A stretch of 64,000 bases of DNA from Chondromyces crocatus (GTDB lineage: Bacteria > Myxococcota_A > Polyangia > Polyangiales > Polyangiaceae). The notes under the pieces are model-generated. The model was given only the letters and a program-made list of their open reading frames with translations, did no database searches and was not told where the DNA came from. Positions 1 through 7,345 of the stretch are shown piece by piece. Made by a program: the position numbers and the translations under genes. The DNA is taken from NCBI RefSeq assembly GCF_001189295.1, contig NZ_CP012159.1, forward strand, positions 3,732,973-3,796,972, written 5' to 3'. The first letter of the stretch is position 1, and the number at the start of each line of letters is the position of its first letter.

Positions 1-1
1 C

Positions 2-1270
2 CGCCGCCTCCGTGCCCTCACCAGCCGCTGGTTCAACCGCCCGCGCGCCGACAACGCCCCGCTCCCCGACGACGAGCCCGCCACCGACCCCTACAAGATC
101 CACTGGGTCTGGGTCGGCGGCGACCTCGCCCCCTCGGCCCAGAAGAACATCGTCTCCTGGTCCAGGTCCTTCAAGAAAGACGTCGAACCCGTCCTGTGGG
201 TCGACGACGCCGCGCTGGACGCCCTGCGCAACAGCGGCCGCATCCGGATGGAGAACGGCAAAGAAGTCCTCGACCTCAAAGGCCTGAAGCGCCCCGTCAC
301 CGTCACCTCCATCCGCACCCTCGACGGCGCCGGCATCCCTGGCTGGGACCGACTTTCCCCGGCCATCGCCCACGAGACCCAGAGCGACAGCGGCCTCAAG
401 CAAGTCGCCTCCGACATCGTGCGCGTCGCCGTCCTTTGGCACGCCGGCGGCTCCTACTGGGACCTCGGCGACACCTCCCCGGGCAGGCGCCGCTTCGGCG
501 CCGACAAACTCGACGCCGCCCTTGGCGACGACGCCCCCGCCATCATCCCCCAGGTTCTCGCCAGCGAGCCCATCCCCGGGACGACCGTCCACCGCACCGA
601 GAACGGCGTCATCCTCACCCACCCCCGCAAGCAGCACGAAGCCAAGGCCCTCTACGGCATCATGCTCGACGACATGGCCGCTCGCTACGACCGCCCCGAC
701 GCCCGCACCCGCGACGTCGACGCCCTCGTCGGCGAGTGGAAGCAGCGCCAGCGCATCCGCCTCCCCGACAACCAGATCGAGCGTGACCGAAAGCTCGCCG
801 AGGAGCACCCCTCCGCCACCGTCCTCGCGAACAACTGCGCCGCCCAGGAGCACGTCATGCAAGGCCTCGACGGCGTGCGCACCCCGAAGGAAGTCGACTC
901 CCTCATGGTCGAAGCCCTGAAAAAACGCGGAAAGAACGATGGCACCAACACCGCCATCATCCAGGCCACGAAGCGCGAAGACGAAGCCGCCTACCTCACC
1001 AGCCTCCAGCAGGGCCTCGGCGGCAAGATCGAAGCGGATTACCTCCCCAAAGAGATCTCGAAGACCGTCAACACCTACACCTTCGAGTCCTTCGTGAAGA
1101 TCTCCGGCACCCAGGTCCCCGGCGGCGCCGAGAACTTCCCCGCCAAAGCCGAGAACCTCAACTCCGCCGGCTGGAGCAAGACCCAGGGCTTCTTCGGCGG
1201 CAACACCAAGAGCGGCTCCTGGTACTCGTGGAAGACCGTCCCCGGCCGCACCCTCGCCGCCGAAGCCTGA
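2..1270 (+). CDS. TcdA/TcdB-type glycosyltransferase domain protein, 5' end outside the window
   Basis: The reading frame is open from the first bases of the window, so the start lies upstream. The visible ~422 residues begin shortly before the segment KIHWVWVGGDL, typical of the sugar-nucleotide-binding core of GT44-like (large clostridial toxin) glycosyltransferases. Next come VLWVDD and the helix SDIVRVAVLWHAGGSYWDLGD, which corresponds to the family's S-D-x-x-R...GG-x-Y-x-D-x-D region. The DXD metal site reads DLGD here instead of D-x-D, so activity is uncertain. About 280 further residues are unassigned. The expected activity is transfer of a sugar from a nucleotide-sugar to a protein target, which would suit a toxin, but the missing N-terminus could hold other domains. 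The gene converges on the arsenic operon and its last ~110 bases lie under the antisense tail of arsC. Confidence 0.7.
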   Translation, partial: RRLRALTSRWFNRPRADNAPLPDDEPATDPYKIHWVWVGGDLAPSAQKNIVSWSRSFKKDVEPVLWVDDAALDALRNSGRIRMENGKEVLDLKGLKRPVTVTSIRTLDGAGIPGWDRLSPAIAHETQSDSGLKQVASDIVRVAVLWHAGGSYWDLGDTSPGRRRFGADKLDAALGDDAPAIIPQVLASEPIPGTTVHRTENGVILTHPRKQHEAKALYGIMLDDMAARYDRPDARTRDVDALVGEWKQRQRIRLPDNQIERDRKLAEEHPSATVLANNCAAQEHVMQGLDGVRTPKEVDSLMVEALKKRGKNDGTNTAIIQATKREDEAAYLTSLQQGLGGKIEADYLPKEISKTVNTYTFESFVKISGTQVPGGAENFPAKAENLNSAGWSKTQGFFGGNTKSGSWYSWKTVPGRTLAAEA

Positions 1271-1607
1271 CGCCCGTCCCTACCCAGCCTGCCCCCATCT
1301 CCAGCGGCCAGTCTTCACGGCAAACTCCCGCCACCGCCGGGCAGGCCTCACCGCATCCCATCGTGACCAGCAGACTCGCCGTGCTTCCCAGCGCGTCCGA
1401 GAGTCGCTTCGGGACCTCCCGCGAGAGGTCCACGCCGACCTCTTGCATCACCTCGACCACCTCGGGATGCACCTGCGCCGCGGGTGCCGTTCCTGCCGAC
1501 TCCGCGTGCGCCTTGCCTGGATCGACCAGCGCATTGAACCACGCGGCCGCCATCTGCGAGCGCCCAGCATTGTGCACACAAGCGAATACGATGGTCTTCA
1601 CGGACAT
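1158..1607 (-). CDS. arsC: Arsenate reductase, low-MW phosphatase type, with replaced C-terminus
   Basis: The start ATG lies inside the last codons of acr3 (10-bp overlap). The N-terminal ~103 residues are a normal thiol-dependent ArsC: P-loop C-x5-R at CVHNAGR, SAGT, and the second cysteine region TMGCGEACPAVAGVCREDWPLE. Known relatives continue after DWPL with about 30 residues ending in a helix. Here the frame instead runs into 45 arginine-rich residues that are simply antisense of the glycosyltransferase 3' end, until a stop at 1158. I infer that a deletion or rearrangement near position 1298 removed the native 3' end. The catalytic and resolving cysteines remain, so partial activity is possible. 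Role: As(V) to As(III) reduction before export by Acr3. It is the last gene of arsR-arsI-acr3-arsC. Confidence 0.8.
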   Translation of the reverse strand: MSVKTIVFACVHNAGRSQMAAAWFNALVDPGKAHAESAGTAPAAQVHPEVVEVMQEVGVDLSREVPKRLSDALGSTASLLVTMGCGEACPAVAGVCREDWPLEMGAGWVGTGVRLRRRGCGRGRSSTSTRSRSWCCRRRSPGSCSSRRS

Positions 1608-2710
1608 GCCTTCTCGACCCCTCGATCCACCGACCGCTGCTCCACGCCCCCCGACGCGCCCTCGGAAAACAGCCGCCGCTGGAGCCACAGCGACAGATGG
1701 ACGAGCGCCAGAAGTGCCGGCACCTCGATGAGCGGCCCCACCACACCTGCGAGCGCCTCCCCCGAGCCGATCCCGAAGATCCCGATCGCAACAGCGATGG
1801 TCAGCTCGAAGTTGTTCCCGGCCGCCGTGAACGACAGCGCCGCCGTCTCCTCGTACGAGAACCCGAGCCACTTCGAGATCGAGAACGCCGCACCGAACAT
1901 CACCACGAAATAGATCCCCAGGGGGATGGCGATCCTGACCACGTCCAGCGGCAGCCGCACGATCTTGTCCCCTTGCATCGCGAACATCAGCACGATCGTA
2001 TAGAGCAGCCCCAGCAGCGCCGTCGGTCCCACCTTCGCCAGAAATCGGTTCTCGTACCAGTCCTCTCCTTTCCATCGCACCAGCACGCCGCGGGTCGTGG
2101 CCCCTGCGATCAACGGCAACCCGAGAAACAGGAACACGCTCGTCGCAATGGTCCCCATCGACACGTGAAATGCCGTTTGCTCCGCCCCGAGCCATCCCGG
2201 CGCCACCGACAGAAAGAACCAGCCCAGCACGGAAAGGAACAGGATCTGGAACACCGAGTTCAGCGCGACAAGCACCGCAGCGATCTCATCGCTCCCTTTC
2301 GCCAGCATGTTCCAGATCAGCACCATGGCAATGCAGCGCGCCAGCCCGATGAGAATGATCCCCGTCCGGTAATGCGGAAGATCCGGCAGCAGCAGCCACG
2401 CGAGCCCGAACATCAGCACTGGCCCGAGCACCCAGTTGAAGAACAGCGACGCACCGAACAGCCGCCCCTTCGCCACCACCTCACCCAGCTTGCCGTAGCG
2501 AACCTTCGCCAGGACCGGGTACATCATCCAGAACAGCCCGATGGCGATGGGGAGCGACACCTCCCCCACCTTCACCGCGTCCAGCGCCGGTCCGATGGCA
2601 GGGACCACCTGCCCCAGCGCGATACCGCTCCCCATTGCAACGAAGATCCAGACCGGCAAGAACCGATCGACGAGCGAGAGCTGCGCCCTCACCGGCTTCG
2701 CTTCACGCAT
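1598..2710 (-). CDS. acr3: Arsenite efflux permease Acr3 (bile acid/arsenite symporter superfamily)
   Basis: About 370 residues with some ten hydrophobic helices, the usual size for Acr3/ArsB-type arsenite exporters. The diagnostic segment GLARCIAMVLIWN carries the cysteine needed for As(OH)3 transport, and AGNNFELTIAVAIG is the conserved discontinuous-helix region. I chose ATG 2710 over the ATG at 2725 because GAGGAACG sits directly in front of it. It overlaps the end of arsI by 8 bp and the start of arsC by 10 bp, so the three genes are translated as a tightly packed operon. Role: proton-motive-force-driven extrusion of As(III) across the inner membrane. Confidence 0.93.
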   Translation of the reverse strand: MREAKPVRAQLSLVDRFLPVWIFVAMGSGIALGQVVPAIGPALDAVKVGEVSLPIAIGLFWMMYPVLAKVRYGKLGEVVAKGRLFGASLFFNWVLGPVLMFGLAWLLLPDLPHYRTGIILIGLARCIAMVLIWNMLAKGSDEIAAVLVALNSVFQILFLSVLGWFFLSVAPGWLGAEQTAFHVSMGTIATSVFLFLGLPLIAGATTRGVLVRWKGEDWYENRFLAKVGPTALLGLLYTIVLMFAMQGDKIVRLPLDVVRIAIPLGIYFVVMFGAAFSISKWLGFSYEETAALSFTAAGNNFELTIAVAIGIFGIGSGEALAGVVGPLIEVPALLALVHLSLWLQRRLFSEGASGGVEQRSVDRGVEKACP

Positions 2711-3179
2711 CGTTCCTCGGAGCACAGCACGGCCCCGTTGCCGTGTTCGCCGCCTCGTCGGTGGCCGCGAACGGCGCGCGACGGTTGCTCTCCTCCGACC
2801 CCATCACCGCCGCGTCCCCCTTCACCACGAACACCTCCCACGAGTTCCCGTCCGGATCCTCGATCCAGACCTTGTCCTGCACCGCGTAACAACAGGACGT
2901 GTCCGCCTCGGTGAACGTCTTCAACCCCGCGGCCTCGAACCGCTCCTTCGCCTCGAGCACATCCGCCGTCGAGGCCACCTGCACCCCGAAATGGCTCGCA
3001 TTCACCCCCGTCCGCGGCGCCTCCTGCATCGTCAGGTTCAGCGATGGGACCTGCAGATCGAACTTCGCATACCCCGGCCGTCGCTTCGTCGCCGGTACCC
3101 CGAACACCCGCTCGTAGAACGCGACGGAATCCTCGATCGTCGACACATTGAGCGAAACGTGCGGCTTGATCACCTTCAT
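2703..3179 (-). CDS. arsI: ArsI-type C-As lyase / CadI family glyoxalase-fold dioxygenase
   Basis: A 158-residue vicinal-oxygen-chelate (glyoxalase fold) protein. It keeps the ArsI hallmark pair of adjacent cysteines (C96-C97 in TSCCYAVQ) that binds trivalent organoarsenicals, plus the expected Fe(II) ligands H7, H63 and E115. These are nearly the positions described for the characterised Thermomonospora ArsI. A C-terminal GPCC motif adds another cysteine pair. The start at 3179 is supported by GGAAGGAG upstream; the longer open frame has no homology. Role: oxidative cleavage of the C-As bond of trivalent methyl- or aryl-arsenicals, releasing As(III) for Acr3. The cadmium-inducible CadI label is used for the same family, but the arsenic operon context favours ArsI. 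Confidence 0.88.
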   Translation of the reverse strand: MKVIKPHVSLNVSTIEDSVAFYERVFGVPATKRRPGYAKFDLQVPSLNLTMQEAPRTGVNASHFGVQVASTADVLEAKERFEAAGLKTFTEADTSCCYAVQDKVWIEDPDGNSWEVFVVKGDAAVMGSEESNRRAPFAATDEAANTATGPCCAPRNDA

Positions 3180-3377
3180 GGCCCACTCCTTCCAGAAAAC
3201 TCGAACATGTGGAGCGAAGAAAATCGCCCATCCAGCGTCGGACCGACCGGCCCGACCAGGGCGATGCGAACTCTTCACGTCATGCGTGCGACGACGCGCA
3301 ACCCCACGCTGAACGCCGGACGACACCGGCGGACGAGCGCGTTCCAAAGTCGATGGGTGAGCGTCTCGCGCGCTGCT

Positions 3378-3683
3378 TCAGCAGCAGCCCTTGCCCCGCT
3401 TGCAGCAATCCTCCCAGACGTATGCCGTGAGCACCCGGAGCGCGCCGTAATCGACGCTGTAGTAATGAAACGTGCCTTCGTTGCGTGTCTTCATGAGCCC
3501 CGCGTCCACCAGCCGCTTCAGATGGTGGCTCAGCGTCGAGGCTGGCATGTCGAGATGCGACTGGAGTTCTCCCGCAGCCGTCCCGTCGTCCCCGCCTTGC
3601 ACCACATAGCGCAGAATGGCGAGCCGGACGGGATGCCCCAGCGCGCTGAGCTGCTCCGCATGCCGTTCGAGCTTCGAACTCAC
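3378..3683 (-). CDS. arsR: ArsR-family metalloregulatory repressor
   Basis: A 101-residue winged-helix repressor with recognition helix STLSHHLKRLVDAGL and wing EGTFHYYSVDY. The C-terminus carries two cysteine pairs (DCC and GCC), the likely As(III) sensor of the type seen in ArsR proteins with C-terminal ligands. The start is GTG 3683, with AGAAGAAGG immediately upstream; an ATG at 3699 is out of frame. It heads the operon arsR-arsI-acr3-arsC, with a ~198-bp gap before arsI. It is expected to repress the operon and to be released by As(III). Confidence 0.9.
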   Translation of the reverse strand: MSSKLERHAEQLSALGHPVRLAILRYVVQGGDDGTAAGELQSHLDMPASTLSHHLKRLVDAGLMKTRNEGTFHYYSVDYGALRVLTAYVWEDCCKRGKGCC

Positions 3684-3725
3684 CCCCTTCTTCTAACATC
3701 CTCGAAGTAGGCCGGCAACCCGATC

Positions 3726-3743
3726 CTTCGACAAGTTTGGAAG
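3726..3743. promoter_or_regulatory. Candidate ArsR operator upstream of arsR
   Basis: An imperfect inverted repeat, CTTC-N10-GAAG, lies about 43 bp upstream of the arsR GTG. Two direct GAAGTAGGC/GAAGTAGGCT words flank it (near 3704 and 3741). ArsR repressors usually bind such a dyad over the promoter. No clear -35/-10 pair was identified, so this is only a suggestion. Confidence 0.25.
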
Positions 3744-3821
3744 TAGGCTCAGCCTCTCCCGTCGGATGGGCGCATGGTCGTGCAGCTCAGCCGGCCGCCC
3801 TCATGAACGAGCAACCCGACC

Positions 3822-4703
3822 TCAGGAGCCCGGTGCCGCGAACAGCGCCTCCACCCCGCTCACCACCGCCGCCCGACGGATCCACCCATCCAGCTCGGTC
3901 AGGTCGGTGCTCCCGAGCACCCGCTCCCGAACTGCCGCTGGGACCGCGAGCCCGCGCGCTTCGAGGACATCGAGCACCGCCTGCGCCTTCGCTTCCAGCT
4001 TGCCGGCCTCGGTGCCCTGCTCCACCCAGCGCTTGACCAGCTCCGTCTGGAAGACGTACTCGCGCTTCACCATCGACTCCAGCTTCCTTCGCGCCGCCTC
4101 GTTCAGCGACGCTACCACCAGATCGGAGTACATCGCCGCACGCTCCGCATCCAGCCCCGCAGCCGCCTGGAGGAACGCCTTCCCGATGGCCACGCCAGCT
4201 TCTCCCTTCCCGTGCGCCAGCGCCGACATCACGGCCAGCTCCGGCTGGCTCCGGGCCTGCTCCACCTCCGTCACGAGCGGGATGCCCCTCGGCCCCAGCA
4301 CCAGCGGCCGCAGCACGCACCCGGGGTGACCCAGCTCGATCGCTTCACCGCACCACCGTGCCACCACCTCCGAGGGCGTGACCACCAGCAGCCAGGTGGG
4401 GCAACGATACCGCTCCCGCACTGCCGCCAGGTACGACAGCCAGACATACCGTTTCCACGCATCGCGCTGGAGCTGCGCCTCCACAATCACCGCCAGCTTC
4501 TCGGCGCCGCCCTCGCACTCGAACAGCAGGACGAGATCCGCGCGACGCTCCACGGGGATTGCATCCGTTGCATCCCCGGAGACCACCTCGGCGCGCGTGA
4601 ACCTGGGCGTCACCTGGTGCAGCACGTCGCGCAGTAGAGCCGCTGCCAGCATGGGCTGATTGCGAAAGATCCACACCAGGGCTTCGTGGGGCAACGAGGG
4701 CAC
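3822..4703 (-). CDS. Rpn-like PD-(D/E)XK family protein, copy A (intact)
   Basis: 293 residues from GTG 4703, which has AGAAAGAGG just upstream and gives exactly the length of copy E at 39117-39998. The N-terminal half has the pattern of the Rpn / Transposase_31 nuclease fold: RRADLVLLF with the first acidic residue, then AVIVEAQ (E-x-Q) and an aromatic strand. The C-terminal half has G-rich and charged repeats (AHGKGEAGVAIGKAF, EQGTEAGKLEAKA) and ends in a short helical module (TDLTELDGWIRRA), as in Rpn/DUF4351 proteins. Known Rpn proteins are DNA nucleases linked to recombination and phage defence. This family is present five times in the window, only two copies intact. No terminal repeats mark it as an insertion sequence. 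It is a single gene between the ars operon and a lipoprotein gene. Confidence 0.7.
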   Translation of the reverse strand: MPSLPHEALVWIFRNQPMLAAALLRDVLHQVTPRFTRAEVVSGDATDAIPVERRADLVLLFECEGGAEKLAVIVEAQLQRDAWKRYVWLSYLAAVRERYRCPTWLLVVTPSEVVARWCGEAIELGHPGCVLRPLVLGPRGIPLVTEVEQARSQPELAVMSALAHGKGEAGVAIGKAFLQAAAGLDAERAAMYSDLVVASLNEAARRKLESMVKREYVFQTELVKRWVEQGTEAGKLEAKAQAVLDVLEARGLAVPAAVRERVLGSTDLTELDGWIRRAAVVSGVEALFAAPGS

Positions 4704-4985
4704 GTGGCCTCTTTCTGGGTACGGTCCGGACACGTCCGCGCGAGTGCCCCTGAACGCAGAGCACCTCTTCGCCGCGCGCCGTCCCGGTCCGCGTGGTCGC
4801 AGCACCCTCATACCGCATTGATTCGGTATCGTGCCTGCCCTGGAAGCATGCTCAATGCAGATTCATGGCGAATTCGTCGACCTGGCGTCGGGTAATTACG
4901 CTGTCGAGATGATTCGCGCTGCTCTTTTTGCACGCCGCCGTTGCAAGCGCTGAGCAAGCTGGAGGGTCATGATAGGCTGCGCTGG

Positions 4986-5876
4986 ATGCAATCCGCGAGC
5001 GGTAAGGGGTGGATCGCTGCCAGTGCGCTGGTGACGGCATCCGGCTGCGCAGTTCTCAGCGGACTCGATGCCTTCGTGGTCGATGACGATGCGGGGGATC
5101 GGGCCGGAGGCGCTGGGAGCGGCGGGGAGGCCGGGAGTGGTGTTTCGGGAGGAAGCAGCGCCGGGGAAGGAGGCAGCTCGTCCATCGTGTGCGGTGACGG
5201 GCGTGTTGAAGGGGCGGAGGCTTGTGATGATGGGAATACGACGCCCAATGACGGTTGCACCTCCTGCGGGATCGATGATGGATTCCTGTGCCAAGGACAA
5301 CCCAGCGTCTGCGAGCTTTCCACACGCATCGTCGTGACCGAGGGGCCTGGGCTGGGGATCTCGATCCCCGACGACTCGCGCTACGACGGAAGCGTGGCAT
5401 CCATGGAGTGCGTGACCTTGCCAGTCGCTGCCGGGATTGGCGCCCGCGTGGGCAAGGTAGAACTCGTCATCGGAATTCAGCATCCTTTTGTGGGTGATCT
5501 GGTCATCAAGGTCGTCAGCCCGACAGGCACGGTGCTCACCGTCCTGAGTCGACCTGGGGTCTCCGATCCAGGCGATACCAGCTTCGGATCGAACGGGGAT
5601 TCCTCGAACCTCGAGGCTGCCCACCCTGTTCGCTTCGCTGATGGCGAAGAGCGTTCTGCGGAGACCATGGGGAACTCGATCGGCGGCGGCAGCGTGGTGT
5701 GCAAGGACGACAACCGCTGTGATTACGCGCCGGCCCCGGAGAGGGGTCCTGGAACCTCCTTCGCTGATTTTTTCCTGGAACCAGTCGCAGGTGACTGGTT
5801 GGCATGCGTCGCGGATGGTGATTCCAACGATTTTGGCTTCATCGACGCTGTCAGCCTGTCCGTCTGGACAGGCTGA
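4986..5876 (+). CDS. Lipoprotein with Myxococcales cysteine-rich repeat and P/kexin-like domain
   Basis: 296 residues from ATG 4986; an upstream in-frame TTG at 4941 would add 15 residues ahead of the signal peptide. The N-terminus is a lipoprotein signal with lipobox TASGC, then an acidic and Gly/Ser-rich linker. About residues 60-95 are a DUF4215-type cysteine-rich repeat (CGDGRVEGAEACDDGN...DGCTSC), common on myxobacterial cell surfaces. The C-terminal ~180 residues (ISIPDD...VGDLVIKVVSPTGT...FGFIDAVSLSV) resemble the jelly-roll P domain of proprotein convertases, without a protease domain. It is probably an outer-membrane or surface lipoprotein. The exact function is unknown. Confidence 0.75.
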   Translation: MQSASGKGWIAASALVTASGCAVLSGLDAFVVDDDAGDRAGGAGSGGEAGSGVSGGSSAGEGGSSSIVCGDGRVEGAEACDDGNTTPNDGCTSCGIDDGFLCQGQPSVCELSTRIVVTEGPGLGISIPDDSRYDGSVASMECVTLPVAAGIGARVGKVELVIGIQHPFVGDLVIKVVSPTGTVLTVLSRPGVSDPGDTSFGSNGDSSNLEAAHPVRFADGEERSAETMGNSIGGGSVVCKDDNRCDYAPAPERGPGTSFADFFLEPVAGDWLACVADGDSNDFGFIDAVSLSVWTG

Positions 5877-5900
5877 CGCATGGCCGGACCTGGGAGAGGT

Positions 5901-6460
5901 TCAGGTCGTCGTCGCCCTGAACAGCCCCGTCGCGTCACTCACGCGCATTGCCCTCCGCATCCAGTCATCCAGCGCCGCGAGATCCCTGCTCCCACGGACC
6001 CGCTCGCGCACGTCCGGTGAGATCTTCAGCCCACGCGCTTCGAGCACCGCGATGATCGCTTCTGCCCTGGCTCTGGCTGCCCCTTTCCCCCATGGGACCG
6101 AGCCAGTGCGCACTGGACCTCGTAGGCATGCGTCATGAGGGCTTCCAGCTTCTGTCGCGCCGTATCGTTCAGCGAGACCAGCACCAGATCCGTGTAAACG
6201 GCCCGCCGCTTCTCATCGAGCCCAGCGGCCACGGCCAGGAATGCCTTGCCGATGGCCTCTCCGTGTTCTCCCTTCCCATGCAGGATGGCCGAGAGCACCA
6301 CGATCTCGGGCGAAGCCCACGGCGACCCTGGTCTGGGCGCAGACGGGACCCCTTCGTGGTCGAGCGCGAGGGATGCCAGGACCAGCTTGGCCATCTCTGA
6401 TGCCAGCGCCGGCTGATTGCAGAACAGATCCACCAACCACGTGCACGATGTCGACTCCAT
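5901..6460 (-). pseudogene. Rpn-like family, copy B, internally deleted and frameshifted
   Basis: The N-terminal ~28 residues (WLVDLFCNQPALASEMAKL) match the start of copies A and E. The sequence then jumps straight to the C-terminal half (SPEIVVLSAILHGKGEHGEAIGKAF), so ~130 residues including the whole D...E-x-Q nuclease core are missing. A further frameshift near 6090-6113 separates the last module (ARAEAIIAVLEARGLKISPD...LDDWMRRA). It cannot encode an active nuclease. It converges on the lipoprotein gene, with only 24 bp between the stops. Confidence 0.8.
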
Positions 6461-6678
6461 GACAGATCGCTCTCCTCTCGGCAGGGCCCGCCCGTGGCGC
6501 AGCCGCAGGAAGACAGCCGCTCACGGCTCCGTCCTTCGGCACGCTGAAAGCGTTCCCTGCTCTGATGAGTTACGGAGACCTGTTCAGGTTGTGCGTGAAT
6601 GATGCATCGCACTTCATTGCACGAAATCGCGTGCCGATGCGTAATGCGAGGCTGGCATGTGCATGAGAGCGGAAACGC

Positions 6679-7239
6679 TCACCCCCTCCACTCGACCAGA
6701 GGCGGACGCCCCGCGCGCAGGTACGTGATGCTCATGGTGCCAGCGCGCCCGAGCTCGTGGAGCTTTTCGCCACGGGTCGTCTTCATCGAGCCCGAGAGCG
6801 TGATCAGCAGGTCGTTGAACCTGTCGAATCCCGCCGGGCCTCCACAGATCTCGATGCATCCTGCCGTGGCATAGGCCTCGTTGTGCGGGTCGTCCGGGCC
6901 GTCGTGGATCAGGTAGTTGTCGAACACGTGCCACGCGCCCATCTCTGGCGACGCCGCGCTGTGGACGCTGTAATCGGGGAGCCACCCGCGGATGACGTAC
7001 CGCTGATGGTCCGCAAGGCCGACCACCCGCGTCGATTCGGCCGGCGTCTTCCGGTGTACCCCGAAGCGGATCACCTCGAAGGTCTTCGTGACGGTGGCTC
7101 GTCTGGCGTCCGTTCCCCTGACCTCCAGGTTGTACGTCGGGATGGAATAGTGTTTCCCGTCATCGGACGGGTACGACCACGTCTTTGCCCTGCCAACCTC
7201 CGTGCCGCCGACGGTGAGTTCGATCTTTCGTAAGGCCAT
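6679..7239 (-). CDS. L,D-transpeptidase-like protein, candidate T6SS effector
   Basis: 186 residues from ATG 7239. The central part holds an L,D-transpeptidase (YkuD/Tlde1-like) style signature: H112 in LIHDGPDDPHNEAY, followed by ATAGCIEI with C128, i.e. the H...(S/T)xGC arrangement of the catalytic histidine and cysteine. There is no signal peptide, which fits delivery by a T6SS rather than Sec export. It lies divergently from the DUF2169 adaptor gene (107 bp between starts), beside PAAR and VgrG genes. Inference: a peptidoglycan-targeting effector that cross-links or exchanges amino acids at stem peptides. The family call rests on a short motif. No immunity gene with a periplasmic signal was seen directly next to it. 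Confidence 0.55.
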   Translation of the reverse strand: MALRKIELTVGGTEVGRAKTWSYPSDDGKHYSIPTYNLEVRGTDARRATVTKTFEVIRFGVHRKTPAESTRVVGLADHQRYVIRGWLPDYSVHSAASPEMGAWHVFDNYLIHDGPDDPHNEAYATAGCIEICGGPAGFDRFNDLLITLSGSMKTTRGEKLHELGRAGTMSITYLRAGRPPLVEWRG

Positions 7240-7345
7240 CTCGTTCCACCTCGACGCCAGTACACCAAACGGCCTGCGCTGGCGCGAGCCTCCTGACGAG
7301 GGGATCGCGCGGCGGCCGTCATTGCCCTGGTGGTAGGATGCGCTC

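Noticed and set aside
1158..1298. Novel arginine-rich domain at the ArsC C-terminus
   Set aside because: The residues are an antisense reading of the convergent glycosyltransferase gene, so this is read-through after loss of the native end.
3822..4703. Classical insertion sequence containing the Rpn-like gene
   Set aside because: No terminal inverted repeats or target duplications were found around copies A or E, so it is annotated as a gene family and not as an IS.
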